This document shows positions 1 to 10,582 of a stretch of DNA of 64,000 nt, in pieces. Source of the stretch: Turnera subulata. Its lineage: Eukaryota; Streptophyta; Magnoliopsida; Malpighiales; Passifloraceae. Location: the NCBI GenBank assembly GCA_028386065.3, contig JAKUCV010003099.1, positions 1-64,000 on the forward strand, read 5' to 3'. The notes beneath the pieces are model-generated. The model saw nothing but the letters and a program-made list of their open reading frames with translations. It searched no databases and was not told the origin of the DNA. A program made the translations under genes and the position numbers. How positions within the stretch are numbered: position 1 is the stretch's first letter; every line of letters starts with the position of its first letter.

Positions 1-199
1 GCTTAACGGTAGATAGTGAACTCTTCAAGTGTATCTTGAAGGACTGGATTAGCCACAAATTAGTTGTGTGTGAACCAGTATAAAAATCTCTTGTGTCCTT
101 CTATTTTTCAATTCCGCACTTCATTTCCTGCAAAGTTTTTAATTTTCGGTCATAAGCTATTCACCCCCCCTCTAGCTTAAGTCTATTGTTCCTAACAGC
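1..199 (+). repeat. 3' end of a Copia-type LTR (fragment)
   Basis: The stretch reads like the 3' part of a plant Ty1/copia LTR: an 'accagtataaaaatctcttgtgtcc' style block split over positions 73-100, followed by a C-run 'ttcaccccccctct' near 160-175 that commonly closes such LTRs. The window edge cuts off the rest. No coding potential is visible. Assignment rests on general similarity to known plant Copia LTR ends and to the better-delimited Copia LTR at 41736-43139, which ends in the same way. Confidence 0.4.
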
Positions 200-637
200 T
201 CTTAAAAAAAATTTCTGGAAATTTCGTATGTTGGGCTGCCACCAAAATATGGGTTATTAAAGAACTAAAGAGAGAAAGAGAAAAGTAAGAATGATCAATC
301 AAACACAATCACAAACTTAAGAATTTAGAGTGGTTCCCATAATAGGTATATCCACTACTCAAGGCTCCCCCTTGAGATTTGTCAAACTTACTATATGATA
401 TCTTTGAAACTCAACCTATTACACTTAGCTTCTTCAAGGCTCAAGCTATAACCGTTAAAAGGTTTACTCTCTCTTCTAGGCTTTTACAAAGGCTTAACCT
501 AAACATATACTCAAAGCATTTTCAAACGGTCAAGCTTCAAACCTAAATTAATCCAACATACGAAGAGTGACTCACTCTTTGATTTAAAATAAAGCTCTCA
601 AGGGGAGCCTTGAGTAGTAGATGTACCCATAGGATTG
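200..637. repeat. Inverted Copia-LTR fragments, target of Athila element A
   Basis: Positions about 300-380 carry 'tttagagtggttcc' and 'ccactactcaaggctccc'. The reverse complement of both reappears at 595-625 ('aggggagccttgagtag') and, beyond element A, at 40754-40770 ('ggggaaccactctaaa'). Two LTR-like fragments therefore lie in opposite orientation, and element A inserted into the right-hand one. The middle (380-590) has the CT-rich look of an LTR leader read on the minus strand. No gene is seen. Confidence 0.45.
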
Positions 638-2187
638 TGATGCACATGAAATATGCATAGTCTTAGGCAGGATTTTGGGCATAATTTGCTCTCATTCCAT
701 CATAATTATATGCCTTGCTTTGCATTATTTCATCATATTCTCTTTAAATTCCATCCCATACTGTATTATTAGTGATTCCAAGTGCATTTCGAAGAATTCT
801 GGAGGATTTCATTGAAGAATTCGCAGAAACAGCCTCTGTCACAGCATGAGCCTATTTCGAGGATTCGAGAGAATGTTGTTCATTGCAGAATCAATAAAAG
901 GTCGCGAATCCCCCTCCAATCACAAGATATCCACTAGATTTCACTATCCTTGCCCTGATCCACAAAGTCTCCATGCCACCATACTAATCACAAAAGAAGC
1001 TGGAATCGATTGCAAGGAGGAATCAAGAAAGATTGCAAATAGGCCCACTACAGGCTCAGCCTGTAGAATTTGCAGAAGGCCAGAAATGCAAAAAAGAATA
1101 TAAAATTCTGCCACTTGCAGAACTTGGCCACTTGAAGAATTTTCAACCCCGCAATCATACCCTAAGCATTTCAAGAAGACTTTTAGAAGGAGAGAGAAGC
1201 ATTAATCATTAAACCTAAAGAATATTCCACTTAAAGAATTGTTTTCCTCCCCAAAAGTCTTCTAAACCTGCAGATCTGAAGGATTCAGCCTATCGGCACA
1301 CTTCCCATGGCGCCTTATCCTGAGGAACATGATGGTCAACTAAAATCCAACTTGCCCAACTCTGACAACTTCCAGCAAGTGGGAGAGGAGAGGAGAAGAG
1401 GATTCGTGCCTATAAATAGGAAGAAGGAAGATGAACTGAGCATCAAATAACCCATCGATCAAACACACATAAACTGCAGAAGTTTTGGAACAAGGGTTCA
1501 AAGGGAAACACGATTCTGCAGCCTTTTCTGGGCAGAACTTGTGTTGCCCCTAACCTCCAGATTTGTTCCGATCCTTATGCAAACCTTTATCCCCATTGAT
1601 TTTGTAATTTTGATTATGAACTAAACAACCCCTCTTAGGTTGAAGGGGTATAGCATGTCTCAGTTTTTATTATAATAAATTGCTCATCTTATGTTCTTAA
1701 CTCGGTTTCTTGTTTTGGTTGTTGCAAACTTGCTCCATGTCTGAGTCTTGATCAAACCTATGCATGATTATAGGTAGCTAGGTGGAGGACCGAAAAGAGA
1801 AATCATAGTTGCTGGAACAACAACAACCAACCCTTAGTTTCTGGCTTTTGACAGAGGTTAGGAATTAATAGAGGACTTAGCCTCGACACTAAATCTTAAT
1901 CCCCTTGGGTTGACCGATGCGAAAGCATTAGGATGAGTGAGAATCTTGGGAGGCATCTGTGAGTGAAAACAAGTGGGTACAGTATAGGTCGACAAACCTA
2001 TACTATACCCAGCACAGGCTCAGTATAGGCCTGCAAGAACTGATCTTTATAATCAATTTTTGTGTTGTCGACAGACTCAGCACAGGCTCAGTCTGTTGCA
2101 GTACAGTCGAGAAGATAGTACCATTTTAGTTTGATTCTTGATTGACTATTGAGAAGCCTATTTTTAACCAAGTAGCAGCTTGGTGAA
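638..2187 (+). repeat. 5' LTR of element A, first segment
   Basis: This matches 38675-40190 almost collinearly. It starts TGATGCACATGAAATATGC and includes 'aggctcagcctgt' at 1052-1064, a run around 1620-1660 with 'aacaacccctcttaggttg', and 'gtagcagcttggtgaa' at 2172-2187, where element B interrupts. Relative to the 3' copy it has an extra stretch near 1990-2025 ('tatactatacccagcac...'). The short ORFs here are not genes. Confidence 0.85.
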
Positions 2188-4259
2188 TGACATATGTGAA
2201 ATATGCATAGTTTAGGGCATAATTTTGGACGCAAATTGTTCTAAATTCATATGATTATTTGCCTCCTATGAAATATTCCACTATATTCCTCCAATTTCCA
2301 TCCTTTACTGTTTGATTAGTGATTTCAGGTGCATTTCAATCAATTCAAGAGGATTTCATTGAAGAATGTGAAGATACAGCATCAGACACAGCATGAGCCT
2401 GTTGCAGAACCCTTGAGACTGTCCCTGAGGCTGTTGTTCATCGAGAATTCAATTGAAGGCCTCAAACCACCTTCAAATCACAAGATTTCCACTGAAGATC
2501 GTTTCCCTAACTCTGATCCAAGAAGTCCTCATGACACCTCATCATCGGCAGAAGAAGCAGAAGTCAATCGAAAGGAAAGTTGGAGAAGAACTGCAACAGC
2601 ATCAGCCACAGCATCAGCCTGTGCGCCCTGCAAACCCAGAAATTGCAGAAGGAATATAAAATTTGCACCACTTGCACCATCTGCTCCACCAACATAAACA
2701 AATATTCTCCTGACTTCCCAGAGCACTTTTCAGGGAAAAAGGAATGGGCATATGCCACTCAGAGGGAATCTACCTTAAAAAAAACAATTATCTTCTGCAA
2801 AGGAGCATCTTGGAATTTACATTCCACCAATCAACTTGCTGCCCATCACTCCTGTCCTGACAACACACGCTGAAAAACTGAACTCCCATACTTTCCAGCA
2901 AGTTGGGAGGAAAAAAAACAAGAGAGCTGCACCTACAAAAGAGGAAAGGAGAAGACACAAAAAGGGGGATCCGATTGACAAAAAAAACACACCTCAACTT
3001 ATAGAATTCCTGGAACAGAGGTGGGACCCAACAAAACCAAGGGTCCAAGGGAAAACACGGTTCTGCAGCCTTTCTGGGCAGAAACTGTGTCATCCCTAAC
3101 CTCTAGTTTGTTCACAAACACGATGCCAATCCATTCTTCCATTATTTCTGTAACCTTGATTATGAACTAAACAACCCCTTCTTAGGTTGATGGGGGAAGC
3201 ATGTACTCGGTTTTTGCTAAATAAATTGCTCATGTTCTTAACCCTTTTTCTTGCTTTAGTTGTTGAGAACCTTCTCCATGTCTAGGTTCTGATCAAACCC
3301 ATGCATGAACATAGATAGCTAGGTGAGGGACCGAAAGGAGAAACCATAGCTACTAGAACAACAACAACCAAACTTTTAGTTTTTAGCTTGTGACGAGGTT
3401 AGAAACTAAATGAAGAATTAGCCTCAACACCAATCTTCACCCCGCCCCCCTGAGTTTGACCTATGCGAAAGCACCAGGAAGATGAGAACCTTGGGAGGCA
3501 CCTGTGAGCGAAAGCAAATGGGTGCAGTATAGGTTGAGAGCGCCTGCAAGAACCAATCTTATAATTGACTCCCTTGCTGTTGACTGGATCAGGCTGTGCC
3601 CAGCACAACCTCATTCCGTGACAGTATAGTCAAGAGATAACACAACTCCTAGTTTAATTCTTGATTGATTATTGAGTAGCATATTCTTAGTTTAGTAGCA
3701 GCCTGGTGAAGGACCGAAAAGAGAAGTCAGAAGTGCTACACCGACAATAGTCGGCCTTCACTCCTTAGACATTCGAAAGAAGGTAGGGAGAGACTGTGGG
3801 AATTTGCACCAACATTGAACCTCATCCTTTAGTGGACGTCTATTCTAGTGGCAGGGGGTAGATGGAAGCTTAAGGAACTATTAATAAGATCGAAAGCTGT
3901 TGATAGTACCTTAGGTTGGAAGCCCCGATAAGATATCTAATTAGTCACAGCCTCATCCACAGGCTCAGCCTGTGATGATACTGTTGAGCAATTTATAAGC
4001 ATAAATAAGGACATGTGGACCCCGGATACCTAAGAACTCACCATTTCTGATCTCTTCCTCGTTTAATTTGCTGTTATATTTACCTTACTGCTCATTTTTT
4101 AGTTTTAATCATTAATCACCCAATTCACTCTTGTTTAATTGTTTTCAAGTCTAATTTGTCTGAAATTGAAGAAAACAGATTCAACCCAGTCCCTGTGGAT
4201 ACGACCTTGATAAGAGTACTATAACAACCCTGTGCACTTGCAGGATAGCACACGCATCA
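2188..4259 (+). repeat. 5' LTR of element B
   Basis: It starts TGACATATG (TGATGCATG in the 3' copy) and ends GCACACGCATCA, so the ends are TGATGC...GCATCA inverted. It is 2072 bp, long as usual for Athila. It is collinear with 14152-15327 plus 26633-27525. It contains the palindrome ACAGGCTCAGCCTGT at 3959-3973 near the 3' end. Only shadow ORFs are present. Confidence 0.9.
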
Positions 4260-4266
4260 AGTTTTT

Positions 4267-4285
4267 TGGCGCCGTTGCCGGGGAC
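4267..4285 (+). other. Primer binding site of element B (tRNA-Asp type)
   Basis: TGGCGCCGTTGCCGGGGAC lies 7 nt after the LTR end. Athila elements are known to use a primer site of this type, complementary to the 3' end of tRNA-Asp. The identical sequence follows the LTR of A at 28091-28109. Confidence 0.85.
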
Positions 4286-4379
4286 TGGCGCTTGAATCTT
4301 TTACTTTTTATTTCTGACATATTAGGCTTTTTGTTACTTAACCCTTTTCTTTTTCCAAGTTGAAGTTTTTAGGTGGTGC

Positions 4380-5918
4380 ATGCCCCAAACCATGAGCAAG
4401 AAGCCATCTCTAACCTTCCATCAGAAGATTGAAAGGATAGCCCGTGAGTTTCGTAAGAATGGCAAGCAGAAACAACAAACCATGGCGAACAGACTCAATG
4501 AAGGAGCACACCCAGAGGTTGAACAGGCTCAGCCTGTGCGACCTTACATCCCCATGTCCCAACTCCTACAACCACCCACCACCATCATCCACAACAGCAT
4601 AGCCTTTCCAGATGTCGACGCCCCTTATGAAATCAGAACAAACCTTCTCAGCATGTTAGAGAGGCGCACATTTGGAGGTTTATCCTCAGAAGATCCAAAT
4701 TCACACTTGCAGAATTTTTTGCGAGTGTGCAGCACTGTGAATATAGCAGGGATGACCAAGAAGCAGCTGTACATGAGAGTATTCCCATTCTCACTCAGAG
4801 ATGCAGCATTCGAATGGCTTAACAACCATGAGGCATGCCATTTCACAGATTGGGACAGCTTGGTCAGAGCTTTCTTGAAGGAGTACCACCCATCAAGCAA
4901 AGCTGCAAACTTGAGGCAGCAGCTGATAGGATTTCCCCAGCGATATGATGAATCCATTCCTGATGCTTGGGAGCGCTTCATGGAACTGCTGAGGAGATGC
5001 CCAAACCACAGAATTGATGAAGCCGTGCAGCTTGAGAAATTTTATTGCGGCCTAAGTGATGAAGACAAGAATACTCTCGACAAAATGGCGAATGGTTCAT
5101 TTCTGGACAAGGACTACAATGATGGAGTTGCCATTCTCGAGGCTCTGTCAAAAAGGAAAACCCAGATCAGAGGAGTTAAGGCCTCTGGAATAATTGGAGT
5201 GGATAGAGTAACCAAGCTGGAGGTAGAAATAGAAGCCCTCAGAAAACAGTTAGAGGCTGCTCACGTCAAGGCAACCACATCCACAGCCTCAGGCTGTGAA
5301 GGATGTGGGGGACCTCACAACACATCCAGTTGTCCCCTCTTCACCGAATGTGATTCTGAACAGGCTCACTACATCCAACAGAGGCAAGGACAGTATGGAA
5401 ACACTTACAATCCTTCTTGGAGAAATCATCCAAATTTCTCCTGGAAAGCACCAAATTAAGAGAGGAATCCACCACAGCCTCAATTCCAGCGTCAAAATCA
5501 AGGAGGACAGCCCCAGTAACAAAGACAGAACCAAGGAGGACAGCAAGGCAACAACACTGACATGATGAGCATGCTACAGTCCATCTTGGAGAACCAGAAC
5601 AAGATGAGTGAGGAAATTAGTCAAATCAAATCCCACAATAGAATCCTCGAAAATCAAATTGCTCAACAAGCCTCTATGTCCACTAATCAGCAAGGAACCC
5701 TTCTAGGAAGACCAATAGAGAGTCCAAAGAATGAGCATTGCAAGGCTATAACACTTCGCAGTGGGAAGGAATTAAGTGGCACAACACCAAAACAGCCTGA
5801 TGCTGTAGGACAGACAACATCAACATCCAACTCAGGGCAAACAATGCAGACACAGGCTGAGCCCGTGGGTGAGACTGTGAATACTAAGAAAGCCAAGAAA
5901 CAGCCCCAGACAGTTTAA
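4380..5918 (+). pseudogene. gag: gag of element B (broken)
   Basis: Structural capsid/nucleocapsid protein of an Athila-type retrotransposon. From the ATG at 4380, 359 codons read to a TAA at 5457. The same frame then continues past a second TAA near 5518 into 5562-5918, so this was one longer protein. The retrotransposon gag core lies at about residues 70-240, with the motif VFPFSLRDAAFEWLNNHE followed by LVRAFLKEYHP. A cysteine-rich stretch near residues 305-320 (CEGCGGPHNTSSCP) is a zinc-knuckle-like element. The second part has ENQIAQQAS and CKAITLRSGKEL, typical of the Athila gag/protease linker. The coding sequence carries the family palindrome ACAGGCTCAGCCTGT at 4523-4537, read as part of EQAQPVRP, and its mirror order ACAGCCTCAGGCTGT at 5283-5297. 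Confidence 0.85.
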
Positions 5919-6593
5919 CCCTATCAGCCTCCTCTTCCATATCCAGAAGTGTACCTCAAGTCCAAACTGGAAAAGCAATTCAGTAAGTTTAAGGAGATGC
6001 TGAATAAACTCTATGTTAATGTTCCTTTTAGTGATGTGGTTACATAGATGCCGTCATATGCCAAGTTCCTCAAGGACATCTTGACCAAGAGAAGAACTAT
6101 TGACGACATCGAGACAGTAGCCATGACAGCTTAGGGGAGTGCCCTCATTCAGCACCATCTGCCCAGAAAATGCTCAGACCCAGGAAGCTTCACAATCCCT
6201 CTAAACATCGGGGACAAGAAGAATGAGGGAGCCCTATGCGATTTAGGAGCTAGTGTCAGCGTGCTGCCGCTCTCCATCACTCAGAACCTGAACCTTGGGG
6301 ACATCAAACCTACCAGGATGACAATCCAGCTAGCAGACCAATCACTTGTATATCTTGTGGGAGTGCTGGAAGATGTTCCAGTAAAGGTTAGGAACTTTTA
6401 CATACCAATAGATTTTGTGGTGATGAATATTACAGAGGATGAGAAGACACCCATCATTTTGGGGCATCCCTTCTTAGCTACAGCAAGAGCTATGATTGAT
6501 TGTGCAAACAGAACATTGACACTACGACTAGGAGAAGATACAGTGGAGTTCAATGTCCAGAAGGCCAAAGAACAGAATTTGGAACAGGACAGT
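5919..6593 (+). pseudogene. Aspartic protease region of element B (broken)
   Basis: It continues in the gag frame (frame of 4380), with stops near 6046 and 6131. The protease signature is ALCDLGASVSVLP at about 6233-6271. Athila proteases characteristically have D-L-G-A-S here rather than the usual D-T/S-G. The flap-side motif IILGHPFLATARAMIDC is at about 6456-6506. The frame is lost at 6581-6595, where 'ggaacaggacagtgc' replaces the 'gaacagtgc' of element A, an extra 5 bp. After this point the pol frame is the next one. Function lost. Confidence 0.8.
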
Positions 6594-8545
6594 GCTACAT
6601 GGTTGATGCTGTACCAGACCCTGTTGATGCACTTGTCAAGGCTTCTCAACTGATGGAGACACATGAGGATGAATTGCTAGGTTGCCTAGTCAATGGGCTC
6701 TTAGATGGAGAAGAGACAGCTCTGCAACAGGTGGCAAAATTCCTGTCAGAAGAAACTATGTCTGAAATCGACAAAAAGGCTCATGTTGTGGACTAACAGG
6801 CAGAGTCTGTTTGCACTCCAGCACCAGAATCCGACGCACCAAAGGTAGAAATAAAACCTCTACCATCCAAGCTCAGGTATATCTACTTAGACACTGACAA
6901 TTCCTCATTTCCCATCATTATTGGAGCTGACCTTTCACAGGAGGAAGAGAAAAAGGTGCACACAATAGTCAACAAACATCGCAAGGTAATAGGATATACC
7001 ATTGATGATCTGACAGGTATCAGTCCTAATCTTTGTATGCATCGCATTCTTTTGGAAGAAAACTGAAAACCCATAATAGAACCCCAGAGGATACTGAATG
7101 AAAACATGAAGGAAGTGGTTAAAAAGGAAATTTTGAAGTTACTTGATGCTGGGATAATTTATCCAATTTCAGATAGTCCTTGGGTTAGTGTAGTACATGT
7201 GGTGCCTAAAAAGGGAGGTATGACAGTAGTAAAGAATGAAAAAGAAGAACTCATACAAACTAGGACTGTCACAGGCTGGAGGATGTGCATAGACTATAGA
7301 AAACTCAATAAGGCCACTAGAAAAGATCATTTTTCTTTGCCATTCATAGATCAGATGTTAGAGAGACTTGCCCAGCACATACATTTTTGTTATCTAGATG
7401 GATACTGTGAATTTTTCCAGATCCCAATCCACCCAGGTGATCAGGAGAAAACTACATTTACATGCCCCAACGGCACATTTGCATATAGGCGCATGCCATT
7501 TGGCCTGTGTAATGCACCAGCCACCTTTCAGCGATGCATGATGGCCATTTTCCATGACCTGATCGAGCACATAATGGAGGTATTTATGGATGACTTCTCT
7601 GTTTATGGCACTTCCTTTGATCTCTATTTGACTAACCTTGAAACAGTGCTTGAACGGTGTGAGGCTGTGAACCTAGTACTAAACTGGGAAAAATGCCATT
7701 TTATGGTTACAGAAGGTATTGTACTTGTACACAAAATCTCAGGACGAGGTATAGAGGTGGATGAAGCTAAGACTGATGTTATTGAAAGACTTTCACCTCC
7801 AACCTCTCTTAAGGCAATTCGGGCTTTTCTTAGTCATGCAGGCTTTTACAGGCGCTTTATTAAGGATTTTTCAAGGATTGCAAAACCTTTGACAAATCTC
7901 CTTAGTAAGGACGCCGAATTTGTGTTTGATGATTCTTGTCTGAATGCATTTAACAGGATTAAGGCCGCATTGACCACCGCCCCAATCATCCAGCCCCCAG
8001 ATTGGAGTCAGCCCTTTGAAGTCATGTGTGATGCAAACGACCATGCTGTAGGAGCTGTGCTGGGGTAGAGAAAAGAAAACAAACTTCATGCCATATACTA
8101 TGCAGGTCGCACTCTGGATGAAGCATAGATCAATTATACCACAACTGAGAAAGAGCTTCTGGCGGTAGTCTTTGCAATTGGAAAGTTTAGAGCATACTTG
8201 CTGGGATCTAAGGTCATCATCCACACTGACCATTCGGCATTGAAGTACTTGTTGACCAAGAAGGAGACCAAGCCAAGACTTCTTAGGTGGATCCTACAAC
8301 TCCAAGAGTTTGACCTCGAGATTCGAGATAAGAAGGGTACAGAGAATGTGGTAGCTGACCATCTCTCTAGATTGCCTCCAGATCACTTGCCAAGGGACCA
8401 CATACCTATTGATGATCATCTCCCAGACGACAGCCTCATTGCAACAATTCATAGTGTCAGTCACAGGCTGATGCCGTGGTACGCAGAAATTGTCAATTGT
8501 TTGGCCTGTGGAGCTCTCCCACCAGATCTCAGCTACTCACAATGA
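6594..8545 (+). pseudogene. pol: Reverse transcriptase and RNase H of element B (broken)
   Basis: One frame runs from about 6594 to 9727, with stops near 6794, 7064, 8066, 8126 and 8543. RT: WVSVVHVVPKKGG, WRMCIDYRKLN, FFQIPIHP, RRMPFGLCNAPATFQRCM, and the catalytic box VFMDDFSVYG (FMDD, the Athila form of YxDD) at about 7580-7610. The motif usually read YLDGYSGFFQI is YLDGYCEFFQI here, two substitutions. RNase H follows: [28 protein letters not shown] and VADHLSRLP. Domain order RT-RNase H-integrase is that of Ty3/gypsy. It cannot yield an active enzyme as read. Confidence 0.88.
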
Positions 8546-9727
8546 AGGAAGTTCTTCTCTGATATGAAGAACTACCTCTGGGATGAACCCCTATTATTCA
8601 GAAGATGCGGAGATGGTATAATCAGACGGTGCATTCCTGAGGAGGAGGTAGAACAAGTTCTGCATAGTTGCCACAATGCACAGTACGGGGGACACCATGG
8701 TGCAACCAGAACAACATCCAAAGTATTGCAAGCTGGCCTATATTGGCCCACCCTATTTAAGGATGCACGTAATTGGGTGGTGGCATGCAGGAAATGCCAG
8801 CGCACAGGGAACATCTCAAGAAGACAAGAGATGCCACAACAAGCAATTTTGGAAGTGGAGCTATTCGATGTTTGGGGAATAGACTTCATGGGACCATTCT
8901 CGAGTTCTTGTGGGAACAATTTTATCCTGGTAGCTGTTGACTATGTCTCGAAATGGGTAGAGGCCATTGCCTCCCCGACCAATGATGCCAAGACAGTGAC
9001 AAGATTCTTGAAGAAACACATCTTCACTCGGTTTGGCACCCCAAGAGCAATAATTAGTGATGGAGGAACCCATTTTTGCGACCGCCAGTTTGAAGCTCTC
9101 CTTAGAAAGTATGGGATTAGACACAAGGTTTCCACTCCCTACCATCCTCAAACAAGTGGCCAAGTGGAGGTGACTAACAGAGAAATCAAACAGATCCTAA
9201 AGAAGACAGTAGGACCATCACACAAAGACTAGGTAGCGAAACTCGATGATGCTCTGTGGGCATACCGCACAGCCTATAAAGCACCCATAGGCACCACCCC
9301 ATACTGCCTTGTATTTGGGAAAGCCTGTCATTTGCTTGTGGAACTTGAGCACAGGGCATATTGGGCTATTAAGGCTTTGAACTTTGACACACAGGCTGTA
9401 GGAGAACAAAGGCTGTTGCAATTGAATGAGCTGGACGAGCTGAGGCTGTATGCATATGAAAATGCAAAATTGTACAAGGGGAGGACGAAGAAATGGCATG
9501 ACAGTAGGATACAGCCTCGAAAATTCAAGGAAGGAGATCAAGTCCTTCTCTACAACTCTCGCCTGAAGCTCTTCCCTGGGAAGCTTCGATCTAGATGGTC
9601 CGGCCCCTTTACAGTGTCATACTGTTACCGTCATAGGGTTGTGGAAATCTACAATGAGAAGACACAATCGTTCAAGGTTAACGGGCACAGGCTGAAGCTG
9701 TATCACACAAGGACCGATAAGTATTAG
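8546..9727 (+). pseudogene. Integrase of element B (broken)
   Basis: Inserts the DNA copy into the genome. The HHCC zinc-binding N-terminus is visible ([10 protein letters not shown] ... CRKCQ, about 8671-8800). The catalytic DDE core has D in WGIDFMGP, D in IISDGGTHF and E in [13 protein letters not shown] stop near 9230 splits core from C-terminus, and the same frame continues to 9727 with [33 protein letters not shown] in pieces ([11 protein letters not shown] is the usual C-terminal motif). No chromodomain follows, as expected for Athila. Apart from the stops the catalytic triad is intact, in contrast to element A. Confidence 0.87.
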
Positions 9728-10582
9728 GAGACTCAGGTGCTCCATGACCCACCTCCCACCTAGCAAAGCAAGATGGAGTCCAGCTAAAAGACATTAAAGA
9801 AGCACACACTTGGGTAACACCAAGTGCGGTAAATTTCCAATTTCTTTTGCTTTTCATTTGGTTATTTCTGATATTTTCGTGTGTTTCTTTTGTTTTTAAT
9901 CTATCAGGTGCTGAAATTTGATGAAAAAGGGAATCACAGAGTCAGAGATCCCTCAGGGAAGTCCTTCTATACCCCTCTTAATGATAACTCTTCTTCATTT
10001 CTTTGCAAAAATGGACCTTTTAGGCTTGCACAGGCTCACACAGGCTGAGCCTGTGACGAACTTCCACAGTACCCTAACACCTCATTTGATAATCTCTTGC
10101 ATTTAGGGAATCTCTAGAATTAGGGAAGATTCTAATAGGTAGGACTAGGAATAGGTTCTCTACTGAAAAACTTCCTCTTGCGCACACTAACTCTAAAACT
10201 GAGACAATATGAGCAACAGGCTCAGCCTGTTGCAACCCTTCTGCCCAGAGCAATAGAGAATAAGGAAGTTTTGCCTTAAACACGTCATAGCACAATTACC
10301 CAGTAGGATTATTCCTTCTCCCATCCACGTGCCATCCATGCCAAAGGATATAACACTCCACCAAAAGGGGGCACATAACTGACACTTTGGGCGGCAACGA
10401 ATCATTACCAGCAGACATAACCCTTCGTATTGCCATCCCCTCAACGTCTCTAAACAGGCAATAATTGCCTATAAATGACAACCCCTACCCTTCCCTTCTC
10501 TACTTCATCTTCCTCCTCCAGAAATCTGCCACTGCACCCCTTCGTCCACAACCATTACTCCCAACACCTTCCCCACTCAGCC
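9728..10582 (+). other. Spacer between pol and the second ORF of element B
   Basis: No credible gene. It holds a hairpin at 9807-9826, the palindromes ACAGGCTGAGCCTGT (10040-10054) and ACAGGCTCAGCCTGT (10216-10230), and a TATA-like TATAAA at 10470-10475, about 110 nt before the preferred start of the next ORF. The matching spacer of element A (36341-37077) keeps the hairpin and the TATAAA. Confidence 0.6.
9807..9826 (+). other. Hairpin downstream of pol (element B)
   Basis: CACTTGGGTAACACCAAGTG forms a 7-bp stem with a 6-nt loop. Element A has the better-paired version, 8-bp stem CACTTGGG / CCCAAGTG, at 36360-36380, also just after the pol stop. Retention in both elements suggests a role in the RNA, such as processing or 3'-end formation, but that is inference. 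Confidence 0.6.
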
